DNA from: Verrucomicrobiales bacterium
Lineage (GTDB): Bacteria > Verrucomicrobiota > Verrucomicrobiia > Verrucomicrobiales > Verrucomicrobiaceae
Length of the DNA: 6,140 bases
NCBI GenBank assembly: GCA_003453085.1
Contig: DMMK01000682.1
Span: 1 to 6,140 of the forward strand
Reading direction: 5' to 3'
The notes beneath the pieces are model-generated. The model saw only the letters and a program-made list of their open reading frames with translations, did no database searches and was not told the DNA's origin. Below are positions 1-6,060 of this stretch, piece after piece (position 1 is the stretch's first letter; every line of letters begins with the position of its first letter). A program made the position numbers and the translations under genes.

Positions 1-72
1 CGGCTGGCCAATTGGGACATCGTCCGCCTGGCCACCCGCCTGCGTGCAGGGGTGGCCGTCTCGATCCATTGA
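1..72 (+). CDS. 3' end of an unidentified plus-strand gene (partial)
   Basis: Reading from base 1, 23 sense codons run to a TGA at 70-72, ending in ...LRAGVAVSIH. Most codons end in G or C, matching the genes around it, and the peptide mixes basic and hydrophobic residues like a normal folded C-terminus. The next base starts the stop codon of the minus-strand gene, so the two genes would converge with no spacer. The fragment is too short to assign a family. The opposite strand is also open here, with an ATG at 69-67 just past the neighbour's stop, so a minus-strand start is an alternative. I prefer the plus-strand reading because of its codon pattern. Confidence 0.45.
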   Translation, partial: RLANWDIVRLATRLRAGVAVSIH

Positions 73-789
73 TCAGGCACCCTGTTTCTTCTTGACTGGC
101 TTGCCTTGTTTGGGAGGCTTGGGAGTGCCCCCTGCCGAGGGGCGGTCGTTTTCTTTGATCTTGGCAAAGACCTTCTGGGCGTAAGCGGAGCTTTGCTCAG
201 GGGTCATGTCCGGCTTCTTGTCGAGCTGGGACCTTACCAAGTCCTTGAACTTGCCCCTGGCCTCGGGAGAGAGCGAGGCATAAAGCTCGCGCCCTTTATC
301 GCCTAACAAAGAGGATGCTGCGGTTTTACCGGAGGCCTTTTTGCCTTCGCCCTTGCCTGCCAGGCGGCTTTTTGAGCGGTCCTTTGCATCTTCGCCAGGA
401 GACATGGACTGGCCGTGATAATGCATGACCAGGGTCTCCGGCCCCACCTGCATTTCCACCTGGGAATTGCTGAGGTCCGTGCCAGCCATTGCGGCCGTGA
501 GGTGCCAACCCATTTCGTTAGGCTGATCGGTGACGAGGTAGCTCTGATTGGTGGCTTTGTTGAAGACTGTGGCCACAGGATGCCCCGCCACATAGGCCAT
601 GCCGGTGAGCTGAAGCGACTCTTCCAGATTCACCGAACGGGTGAAGGGTGATTCCGTCAGCAGAGCCTCGGCAAACGCCGCGTCCAGCGGCTGCGGCAAA
701 TCCGGGTCAGCCACAGGAGCGGCGACATCTGCGTGCAGGCAGGATGCAGCCAAAAGGGTGGCCAGGAGAGCAGGTGTGAAGATCTTCAT
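73..789 (-). CDS. Small secreted protein of unknown function, lysine-rich C-terminus
   Basis: The product has 238 residues and is not a family I can name. It opens with a signal peptide: K2, a hydrophobic stretch at about 5-18, and a probable signal peptidase I site after LHA at 20. C17 follows LAAS, which is a poor lipobox, so lipoprotein anchoring is possible but less likely. Residues about 45-125 alternate hydrophobic and polar residues in short strands (LQLTGMAYVAG, QSYLVTDQ, VEMQVGPETLVMHY), suggesting a small beta domain. The look is loosely like the periplasmic domains of secretion or pilus proteins such as GspC/PilP, but this is only an impression. A basic low-complexity linker (about 137-158) leads to a helical segment (about 161-213) and a Pro/Lys tail ending KPVKKKQGA. 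The ATG at 789 is chosen because it begins the signal peptide. No Shine-Dalgarno lies at normal spacing; the nearest purine run, GAAGGGG, is about 15 bases upstream. The gene is divergent from the membrane-protein gene. Confidence 0.8.
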   Translation of the reverse strand: MKIFTPALLATLLAASCLHADVAAPVADPDLPQPLDAAFAEALLTESPFTRSVNLEESLQLTGMAYVAGHPVATVFNKATNQSYLVTDQPNEMGWHLTAAMAGTDLSNSQVEMQVGPETLVMHYHGQSMSPGEDAKDRSKSRLAGKGEGKKASGKTAASSLLGDKGRELYASLSPEARGKFKDLVRSQLDKKPDMTPEQSSAYAQKVFAKIKENDRPSAGGTPKPPKQGKPVKKKQGA

Positions 790-948
790 CAGAGGAAAGC
801 AGGCCCCTTCAAACGAGGAGCGTCTGGATGTCTTTCAGGAGAACCGTACGCCCGTTTTTCCTGGGCAGCCTCGGTTGCGCCTCGAAAGCCGGTCTTGGAG
901 CAGGGAAAGACTTAACAAGAAAGATCTTTTGGCTTAGACTGCCAGCTC
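790..948. promoter_or_regulatory. Divergent intergenic region, presumed to hold both promoters
   Basis: These 159 bases separate two divergently transcribed genes, so promoters for both should lie here. I could not find a convincing -35/-10 pair on either strand. The only clear structure is a perfect 10-base palindrome, AAAGATCTTT, at 920-929, 20 bases before the plus-strand ATG. It could be an operator half or chance. No coding sequence is convincing here. Confidence 0.3.
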
Positions 949-1761
949 ATGGCACATCCGGCATACCGCAAAGCCCCAGGGACGGAGTGGATCATCGTCG
1001 TCCTTTGCCTGCTGGCTGTGGCGGGTGAAATCGCCATGGTGCCGATCCTCGGTCCCAGGCAGTTGGTGACCTTTGACCTGGTCTATTTTGCCATCCCACT
1101 CGTCGTGGCCTTCGTTCTCGGCTGGATGATTCTCAGCCGCAAACATCGGCAAAGGATGGCCCGTCTGGCCAAAAATCTGCAGGCCGCCGGATTGCAGGCC
1201 ACCCTGGCACCTGAGAAAGAACAATGCGAACGGCTGTGGAACTACGTCAAGCCATTGGCGCAGGTGCTGGACCTGCGAGGGGGCAGCCCCAATGTGCAAT
1301 GGTATGCCACCCTGGACGGTCACACGGATCCGCTCTGCCTCTTTGAATTCCGTTTTGTGACGGGCAGCGGCCGTTATTCCCAGGAACACTTTCGGACTGT
1401 GATCACTTGGCTGTGCCCACTCTCCCCTGCCCCGGATCAGTCTCCGGGAGACCTTCCAGGATTCGTGATGTCCAAACTGCCCTGGCTGCAAAGGCGTGTG
1501 CAACGAGCCCGCGCTTTAGTGCTGCCTGGATATGAGGCCCTGGCCAAAACCTGGATCTTCCACGGAGATGCAGGAACTGCCGCACGCATCCTGAAGCCTG
1601 CAGTTCTGGCCGAAATGTCCACTGCACCGAAAGGAGAGTGCTGGTATGTCGGCCATGGCTGGTTTTGCTGCTGTTTTCAAAACGTGCTGCATCCTGATGA
1701 TGCGGGCCGCTTTCTGGAGCGTTCACGCCAAATGCTGAAGCTCGTTTCTGAAGAGACGTAG
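949..1761 (+). CDS. Two-helix inner-membrane protein with cytoplasmic domain, function unknown
   Basis: The product has 270 residues. Two hydrophobic segments, about 14-34 and 42-62, are joined by a short loop and followed by a basic stretch (RKHRQR, 64-69). By the positive-inside rule both ends should be cytoplasmic. The soluble part, about 70-270, contains a strand-rich segment with the signature FEFRFVTGSG (132-141) and a following TVI, then LPGYEALAKTWIFHGD and a helical C-terminus after LHPDD (247-251). This pattern resembles a broad group of uncharacterised bacterial membrane proteins with two N-terminal helices and an F-x-Y-x-Y-x-T-G-S-G-like motif, none with a firm function. Three consecutive cysteines (240-242) lie in WFCCCF, with C231 nearby. 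They could bind metal, but the spacing matches no standard zinc motif. The ATG at 949 is used because it gives a compact N-terminus before helix 1; no Shine-Dalgarno is seen. No signal peptidase site or enzyme motif is visible. The gene is transcribed alone and converges on the large surface-protein gene. Confidence 0.82.
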   Translation: MAHPAYRKAPGTEWIIVVLCLLAVAGEIAMVPILGPRQLVTFDLVYFAIPLVVAFVLGWMILSRKHRQRMARLAKNLQAAGLQATLAPEKEQCERLWNYVKPLAQVLDLRGGSPNVQWYATLDGHTDPLCLFEFRFVTGSGRYSQEHFRTVITWLCPLSPAPDQSPGDLPGFVMSKLPWLQRRVQRARALVLPGYEALAKTWIFHGDAGTAARILKPAVLAEMSTAPKGECWYVGHGWFCCCFQNVLHPDDAGRFLERSRQMLKLVSEET

Positions 1762-1825
1762 AGCTGAGGCAAGGAAGAGCCGCCATTGGTGTGATTCCCC
1801 CTTTTCCTCTAGCCTAACTAGTTTT

Positions 1826-1887
1826 AAAACAATCAGCGCTTCCTCATTCCACGCGAAACAAAGTTTCGCATGGGTAAAGAAGCGCTG
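1826..1887 (-). terminator. Long two-tier hairpin, probable terminator of the large exported-protein gene
   Basis: A perfect 9-base outer stem pairs CAGCGCTTC (1834-1842) with GAAGCGCTG (1879-1887). Inside it a second perfect stem pairs GCGAAAC (1853-1859) with GTTTCGC (1863-1869) around an AAA loop, extended by ACC/GGT pairing at 1849-1851 and 1871-1873. On the minus strand the hairpin is followed by ATTGTTTT (1833 down to 1826), a short U-rich tail. It begins 31 bases after the TAA at 1920-1918. The plus-strand side continues AAAGGAGTCC with no T-run, so any terminator role favours the minus strand. The T-run is short and the stem unusually long, so a repetitive or other structured element is an alternative. 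Confidence 0.55.
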
Positions 1888-1917
1888 AAAGGAGTCCGAC
1901 CGATGTGAAGATCCCTG

Positions 1918-4900
1918 TTATGGCAGGAGATCAAACCGGCCAGAGAGAATCGGGGCTTTGGCAGCAGACTGCCCGCCCGCAGGGATCTGCGGAAGCAGGA
2001 AGTAACCACTGGCCAGGATGCTGCCCGTCTCGCCACGGATGATCATGCCCTGGAAGGTCACTTTGCGCTGGAGGGTGCCATCCTTCAGGGTGAAGCTGCC
2101 TGTGAGGCTACCGTTGGCGGCTTTAAGCACCAGCGTGGTGCGTCCAGGATTGTCCACGCTGCCAGCCGTTGGGAGCACCAGTTTCAGCGAAGGCCGAAGG
2201 AGGGTGATGCCATTGGTGATGTTAGGATTGATGGAGGCGGCGGAGATGCCGCCCTGGGCAAAGATCAAGGAGGCGGGGTCCGCACTGGAGGGCAGGCCAA
2301 GGACAACACTGCCAGCAGCGGCGCGGGCCAGATATTTGCCATACACATCCAGGGTTAGGGGACCAAAGGCATCGACGTAAGTGCGACCTGTGGTGGCGGG
2401 CTTGATCCACGCCACGGTGCCTTCCAGGTAGTTTTCAGCATAGTTGCCAGAGGAGTCCACCGTGAGGCTGAGCTCGCCCTGCACGGAGCCGAGCTTGTTG
2501 TAGAGCGGCTGATAGACAAGCACCTGACCTGCAGAACCCACAAAGCCGCTGGAAAGGATGGCGTTGCCATCGGCCGTGCGACCATTGACCGTCGTGTTGC
2601 CATCCGGGGCGACATTGACTGCGGCATAGCCTGATCCCTGTGGCAGGGCTGCATTGCCGACATCTCCAGACTGCAGGTCCAGAGCCACGGCGTAATAGCC
2701 CATCTCATCCTGTGCAGGATTCAGAAGCTTGTCGAAGGTCTTGCGCCAGCCGGAGAATGCCGCAGAGGACACCCCGTCTGTGAGAGTACCTGTGGCTGTG
2801 TTGTCAGCATTCAGCGTGAGGGTGATATCGGTGCCATCGGGTCCATCGGCCAGCAGTTCTGGGGCCACGCCTGGGGTGGCAGCGAGGTAGCCTTTGAGCA
2901 TCACCGTTTTGCTGCGCTGGGTCAGCTTCAGGGTGTAGGCACCGGTGGTGGTGGTGGTGAGATCAAAACGACCGCCCGCATTTCCATTCAGAATCGCCTG
3001 GGCCTCAATGTGACCAATGAAGGTGCCGACCGCCGTTTTTGGCAGAGCCTGGATAACCAACGTTTCTTCAAAATTCTGCTCGGCACCTCCAGGCAATCTG
3101 GCGGTGATGGAAACGACATAGACTCCGGCCATGGTGGCGCGGCCAGTGATGGTGCCCGTGGCAGGATTAAAACGCAGCCCCTGTGGGAGTCCGCTCACCG
3201 TCAGTATAGCCCCAGGGAATTTGCCAACATTGAGGGAGATCGAAGCGCCGACGCTGGCATCGTCAAATTCAGGGATCTCCACCAAGGTGGTGGTAAAGGT
3301 GGCCACGGGAGAATAGCTGGTCCCGGCTTCAGTGGTGGCATAGGCCCGGAAGCTGTAGCCTGAGTTTCCAGTGAGGCCCGTCACGTCTGTGGAGAAAACA
3401 TTGGTGGCATTTAGGCTCACCGCCTGGGTGACGCCTGTGCCGCCGATCATGGGGTCCGCATTGGCAGAGGTCAGGGAGAACACCACGCCCCGCTGCAGAA
3501 TAGGGGCCCCGCCATGGTCGCTAAGGGTACCGCCGAGAGTGGCGCTGAAAGCTTCGACATTCGCCGTCGTCGGGGAGACGACAACAGGTGCCACTGGGAC
3601 AGACAGGATGGCGAGGGAGGACAAGGCCGTCAGCGGTGAACCCACAGAAGTGGCCACGCCATCGGCAAGGTTGACACGGTAAAGCGAGCTGATGGAAGCC
3701 ACATCGGTCACGAGCCAGCCTTGGCCCACAGCCGGGGTATTGGAAGTGCTGACGGTCACGAAGTTCGGGATGTCAAAACCGCCGACGTTGGAGATGTTCA
3801 AAGGTGTCCCATTGAGCGTGAGCGGGGTGCCGACAGTGAGGGTCCCAACATTCGGCGGATTCTGAATGTAAAGAGAATCGCTGACATCATCCAAACCATA
3901 CTGGGTGGTGACGGTCGCACCGCCAAAGCTGTTGGTGTAGGCGGTGTGAGAAACACCGGTGCCGCCGCCATTGATCATTCCGTCAGGATTGGTCCCGACA
4001 TCCGTGACATTGCCATCCACGGCGGTGCCGTTCAGAGGATTGACGCGGAGATTGAGCCCCGTGCTGGTGACCACCCGCACACGGTCCACGGTGGGGTTAA
4101 AATCGAAACCGTAACCGGCGACCGAAGGAAAAGGAAGATCAATCGGGGTGGCTGTGGCGTCCTGATAAGCAATCAACCCGGCAGCAGCACCGACCACGGT
4201 GGCCGTGCCTGTTTGCGGATCAATGAGGTAGAGCGATGCGGTGTTGGTATCCGCATTGACGCCGAGGCCCATGAGCTGGCCTGTGGCCGGGCGCTGATCC
4301 ATGCCGACCAGTATTTCACTGTTCTGGATACCGGTAATTGCCACGGACGTGCTGGTGCCAGGCATGAAGGGGGAGAAACGGACCACGCTGGTGCCGCCCG
4401 TGCTGAGAGCGATCGCTGCGCCGAGGCGTGTACGCAGGGCAAAGCTGCGCACGGTGGTGCCGCCCAGAAAAGTGGCGGCCCCGGTGGTGAGATTGACCTC
4501 ATAAAGACCTGATGGTCCCGATGTGCGAAGGATGGCATAGGCTTTTCCTGAGGCAGGAGCCACATTGTTGGCAGCTGCATTGACGCCCGGCTCGATGTCA
4601 AAACCATTGACCTCCGTGATGGCCAGAGGCATGCCAGCCACCGTCACACCCAGGCTATTGGTCTGCGTGCCATTGTTAGGCGGATTCTGAATGTAGATGG
4701 AGCCGGTGACCGCATCAATGGTGTATTGAGTGGTGATGCCTCCATTGTTAGGCTGGCTGTTGGTGTAGGCCGTTGCAGAGACGGACATGGTGGCCCCGTT
4801 GATGTTGGAATCAATCTGGTTGCCCGCCACCCCCGCATTGGCATCCACCACGGCACCATTGTTGGGGTTCATCCGGAAATTGAGTCCCGCCGCGTTGATG

Positions 4901-5406
4901 ACCCGTACGCGGTCCACGGAGGGATTGAAGTCAATGTCCCAGCCGGTAGCAGGCAGATCGAGCGGGAGACCTGCGCCATCTGCCAGAGTGGAAGCCGTGC
5001 CCAGCAAGACAGCCAGGCCTGTGGCTGGAGAAAGATGATAGAGGCTCACCGTATCAGCCACGGCATTCACGCCCAAGGCATACAGTGCCTGATTTTGCGG
5101 CCGCACGTCCAGGGTGACGAGAACATCCCCCATCTGCACCCCCGTGACCGGGATGGCCGCACCCGGTGTGGAGACGGTGCCCAGGGTCGCTGTAGCCAGC
5201 GTGTTGTCCTCATTCAAAAGGTAAACCGGAGTGGTCGGGTCTGCCGCATGGGCCCAGGGGAGCGCCAATGTACAGAGAAGGCCACAGAGCCAAGGTCTGA
5301 AGGTGGAAGCGGTATGTGGGCTGGTCGCCCTGCATTGACCGGGTAGGGCCGTGGCAGAGCGGGGCGGCACGGCAAGCGCACGGGAATGAGCGGTGGGTGT
5401 CTTCAT
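1918..5406 (-). CDS. Large exported protein: two DUF4394 units, Fn3-like and He_PIG domains, beta-rich tail
   Basis: With the ATG at 5406 the product has 1162 residues. Residues 1-54 form an export signal with a long basic n-region, a hydrophobic core (about 39-50) and a cleavage site after AHA (52-54). Two DUF4394 units follow, at about 57-325 and 331-601. Each carries DFNP or GFDFNP with DRVRV (165-169, 441-445), NxRxNPxNG, AYTNS (213-217, 489-493) and YIQNPPN (238-244, 513-519). Next come an Fn3-like domain (about 605-706; YSFRAYATTEAGTSYSPVAT), a putative Ig He_PIG domain (about 712-787; GLPQGLRFNPATGTITG) and a glycine- and beta-rich tail to 1162, with LPQGSGY, NGRTADG and LEGTVAWIKP. 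That tail is of the kind seen in large verrucomicrobial surface proteins. The protein probably acts outside the inner membrane as a binding or structural protein; DUF4394 has no established biochemical role and no catalytic motif is seen. No LPXTG or PEP-CTERM sorting signal is present. The frame stays open upstream to an ATG at 5586. I reject that start because the extra 60 residues are low-quality and bury the signal peptide. No Shine-Dalgarno precedes either start. Confidence 0.9.
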   Translation of the reverse strand: MKTPTAHSRALAVPPRSATALPGQCRATSPHTASTFRPWLCGLLCTLALPWAHAADPTTPVYLLNEDNTLATATLGTVSTPGAAIPVTGVQMGDVLVTLDVRPQNQALYALGVNAVADTVSLYHLSPATGLAVLLGTASTLADGAGLPLDLPATGWDIDFNPSVDRVRVINAAGLNFRMNPNNGAVVDANAGVAGNQIDSNINGATMSVSATAYTNSQPNNGGITTQYTIDAVTGSIYIQNPPNNGTQTNSLGVTVAGMPLAITEVNGFDIEPGVNAAANNVAPASGKAYAILRTSGPSGLYEVNLTTGAATFLGGTTVRSFALRTRLGAAIALSTGGTSVVRFSPFMPGTSTSVAITGIQNSEILVGMDQRPATGQLMGLGVNADTNTASLYLIDPQTGTATVVGAAAGLIAYQDATATPIDLPFPSVAGYGFDFNPTVDRVRVVTSTGLNLRVNPLNGTAVDGNVTDVGTNPDGMINGGGTGVSHTAYTNSFGGATVTTQYGLDDVSDSLYIQNPPNVGTLTVGTPLTLNGTPLNISNVGGFDIPNFVTVSTSNTPAVGQGWLVTDVASISSLYRVNLADGVATSVGSPLTALSSLAILSVPVAPVVVSPTTANVEAFSATLGGTLSDHGGAPILQRGVVFSLTSANADPMIGGTGVTQAVSLNATNVFSTDVTGLTGNSGYSFRAYATTEAGTSYSPVATFTTTLVEIPEFDDASVGASISLNVGKFPGAILTVSGLPQGLRFNPATGTITGRATMAGVYVVSITARLPGGAEQNFEETLVIQALPKTAVGTFIGHIEAQAILNGNAGGRFDLTTTTTGAYTLKLTQRSKTVMLKGYLAATPGVAPELLADGPDGTDITLTLNADNTATGTLTDGVSSAAFSGWRKTFDKLLNPAQDEMGYYAVALDLQSGDVGNAALPQGSGYAAVNVAPDGNTTVNGRTADGNAILSSGFVGSAGQVLVYQPLYNKLGSVQGELSLTVDSSGNYAENYLEGTVAWIKPATTGRTYVDAFGPLTLDVYGKYLARAAAGSVVLGLPSSADPASLIFAQGGISAASINPNITNGITLLRPSLKLVLPTAGSVDNPGRTTLVLKAANGSLTGSFTLKDGTLQRKVTFQGMIIRGETGSILASGYFLLPQIPAGGQSAAKAPILSGRFDLLP
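2944..2958 (-). repeat. Trinucleotide tract (GGT)5 encoding five threonines
   Basis: Five perfect GGT repeats on the plus strand read as five ACC threonine codons (residues 817-821) near the start of the exported protein's C-terminal region. Slippage here would add or remove threonines without shifting the frame. Confidence 0.6.
3604..4416 (-). repeat. Unit 2 of the tandem intragenic duplication
   Basis: This stretch encodes residues about 331-601 and mirrors unit 1: SLYLIDPQTGTATVVG, GYGFDFNPTVDRVRV, LNLRVNP, QYGLDDVSDSLYIQNPPN and SLYRVNLADGVATSVG. DNA identity is mostly eroded. The longest shared run I found is the 17-base GGCGGATTCTGAATGTA (plus-strand 3854-3870 and 4679-4695), which encodes most of YIQNPPN. 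The duplication is therefore old rather than a recent recombination product. Confidence 0.7.
4432..5238 (-). repeat. Unit 1 of a tandem intragenic duplication (DUF4394 plus trailing blade)
   Basis: This stretch encodes residues about 57-325 of the large exported protein. It has five blade-like motifs: PVYLLNEDNTLATATLG, SLYHLSPATGLAVLLG, DRVRVINAAGLNFRMNP, QYTIDAVTGSIYIQNPPN and GLYEVNLTTGAATFLG. The same order recurs in unit 2, offset by 274-276 residues (about 825 bases). The repeated strand-turn-strand signature with TG turns suggests a beta-propeller; the fold is inferred. Confidence 0.7.
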
Positions 5407-5517
5407 GGTAGGCAGATGGAGGATTGCGATGGTCTGCCCGGGTCCGTGATTGAACCCGGCGTGACCATCCTTGGCGGGGTGATCCGGCGGCGGTGCGCCT
5501 TTGGATTCAACTTCGCC

Positions 5518-5564
5518 AAAAAATCTTCCTTCTGCCCCTTTTGAGGCATCGCTCTCGCAGGAGG
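5518..5564 (-). terminator. Possible weak intrinsic terminator after the PhnA-family gene
   Basis: On the minus strand, CCTCCTGC and GCAGAAGG (plus-strand 5557-5564 and 5528-5535) can form an 8-pair stem with one mismatch. An alternative smaller stem is TGCCTC-AAAA-GGGGCA (5533-5548). Either is followed after a few bases by six Ts (5523 down to 5518). It lies between the PhnA stop and the preferred start of the exported protein, which would make the two separate transcripts. The stem is imperfect and the spacing to the T-run is loose, so confidence is low. Confidence 0.3.
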
Positions 5565-5595
5565 AGCCCCTATTCCCCTGCCCCATAAACCTCTG

Positions 5596-5937
5596 CTAAA
5601 CGGTCACCTTTTTCACAAAACAGGCCTTCAGAGCAATGGCCAGCCCCTCCATCTTGCAGGAGATTTCATGATCACCATCCACCAGGCGGATGGGCTTGGA
5701 CTTGGTGCCCACCTTCAGCACCTGGGAGGTGCCGCCCAGCTTGAGATCCTTGATCATGGCCACGATGTCACCATCGGCCAGCACATGGCCATAGGCATCC
5801 TTCACCACACGGGCTGCGTCAGGAGCCTCGGGCTCGGCTTCATGCGGCCATTCATGACCGCAAGTGGCGCATTCAAAACGATCGGTGTGATCCAGAATGT
5901 CTTCCATTTCACACATCGGGCAGGCAGGTTTGTTCAT
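5596..5937 (-). CDS. phnA: PhnA/YjdM-family zinc-ribbon protein
   Basis: The product has 113 residues, close to the roughly 111 of E. coli PhnA (YjdM), and matches the family along its whole length. The N-terminus is a zinc ribbon with Cys6-x2-Cys9 and Cys23-x2-Cys26, followed by GHEW. An acidic linker (about 32-42) leads to the conserved C-terminal domain: VVKDAYGHVLADGD (44-57), IKDLKLGGTS (62-71), LKVGTKSKPIRLVDGDHEI (74-92) and FVKKV (107-111). The name is historical: the E. coli protein is linked by name to alkylphosphonate use, but it is distinct from the phosphonoacetate hydrolase also called PhnA and its biochemical role is unsettled. No phosphonate genes are visible nearby. The ATG at 5937 is chosen because CPMC then sits at the family's usual distance from the start. 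In-frame upstream starts at 5964 (ATG) and 5991 (TTG) would add 9 or 18 residues unlike the family, and the TTG lies inside the preceding terminator's T-run. No Shine-Dalgarno is seen. Confidence 0.93.
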   Translation of the reverse strand: MNKPACPMCEMEDILDHTDRFECATCGHEWPHEAEPEAPDAARVVKDAYGHVLADGDIVAMIKDLKLGGTSQVLKVGTKSKPIRLVDGDHEISCKMEGLAIALKACFVKKVTV

Positions 5938-5956
5938 GAAGGTAACAAAGAGACGT

Positions 5957-5980
5957 TCAGACATGAAATACAAGGTCTGA
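5957..5980. promoter_or_regulatory. Inverted repeat in the leader of the PhnA-family gene
   Basis: TCAGAC (5957-5962) and GTCTGA (5975-5980) form a perfect 6-base inverted repeat with a 12-base spacer. It sits 20-43 bases upstream of the preferred start, where a promoter or operator must lie because the upstream terminator leaves little room. Six-base arms can occur by chance. Confidence 0.25.
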
Positions 5981-5989
5981 CTTACCTGC

Positions 5990-6027
5990 AAAAAAAGAAA
6001 GGCCTGTCATCCGCAGATGACAGGCCT
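5990..6027 (-). terminator. Intrinsic terminator of the gene at the right edge
   Basis: A perfect 12-base stem pairs AGGCCTGTCATC (6000-6011) with GATGACAGGCCT (6016-6027) around a 4-base loop. On the minus strand it is followed directly by TTCTTTTTTT (5999 down to 5990). It lies 33 bases after the TAA at 6063-6061, the classic arrangement. It should insulate the PhnA-family gene from upstream transcription. Confidence 0.9.
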
Positions 6028-6060
6028 AACAAGAAGGTGAAAATGAAATCGGACTAAAGC

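Noticed and set aside
934..1503. A 189-codon minus-strand open frame
   Set aside because: It is antisense to the membrane-protein gene, and its product has no signal, membrane or domain pattern, while the plus-strand product has two clean membrane helices.
1768..1825. Possible plus-strand terminator: AGGC/GGAA pairing with TTCC/GCCT, then TTTT
   Set aside because: The stem is interrupted and weak, and the Ts are part of the GTTTTAAAAC palindrome, so I could not support a terminator for the membrane-protein gene.
2944..2958. (GGT)5 tract as a phase-variation switch
   Set aside because: The repeat unit is three bases, so slippage cannot shift the frame; only threonine number would change.
3721..4512. 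A 263-codon open frame on the plus strand
   Set aside because: It lies wholly antisense to the DUF4394 region, whose protein motifs are unmistakable. The antisense product is rich in His, Arg and Gly without domain character, as expected from a GC-rich shadow frame. The similar frame at 4726-5346 arises from the same repeat.
5407..5586. N-terminal extension of the large exported protein from the ATG at 5586
   Set aside because: The 60 residues are low in hydrophobic content, match no domain and would place the signal peptide more than 90 residues in. A possible terminator lies within the stretch.
5596..5937. Phosphonate-degradation operon
   Set aside because: Only the PhnA-family protein is present. 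No C-P lyase, phosphonatase or phosphonate transporter gene is visible, and the family name alone does not establish this role.
5938..5991. Longer PhnA-family protein starting at TTG 5991 or ATG 5964
   Set aside because: The family begins a few residues before the first CxxC pair, as from 5937. The TTG overlaps the terminator T-run, which would leave almost no leader.
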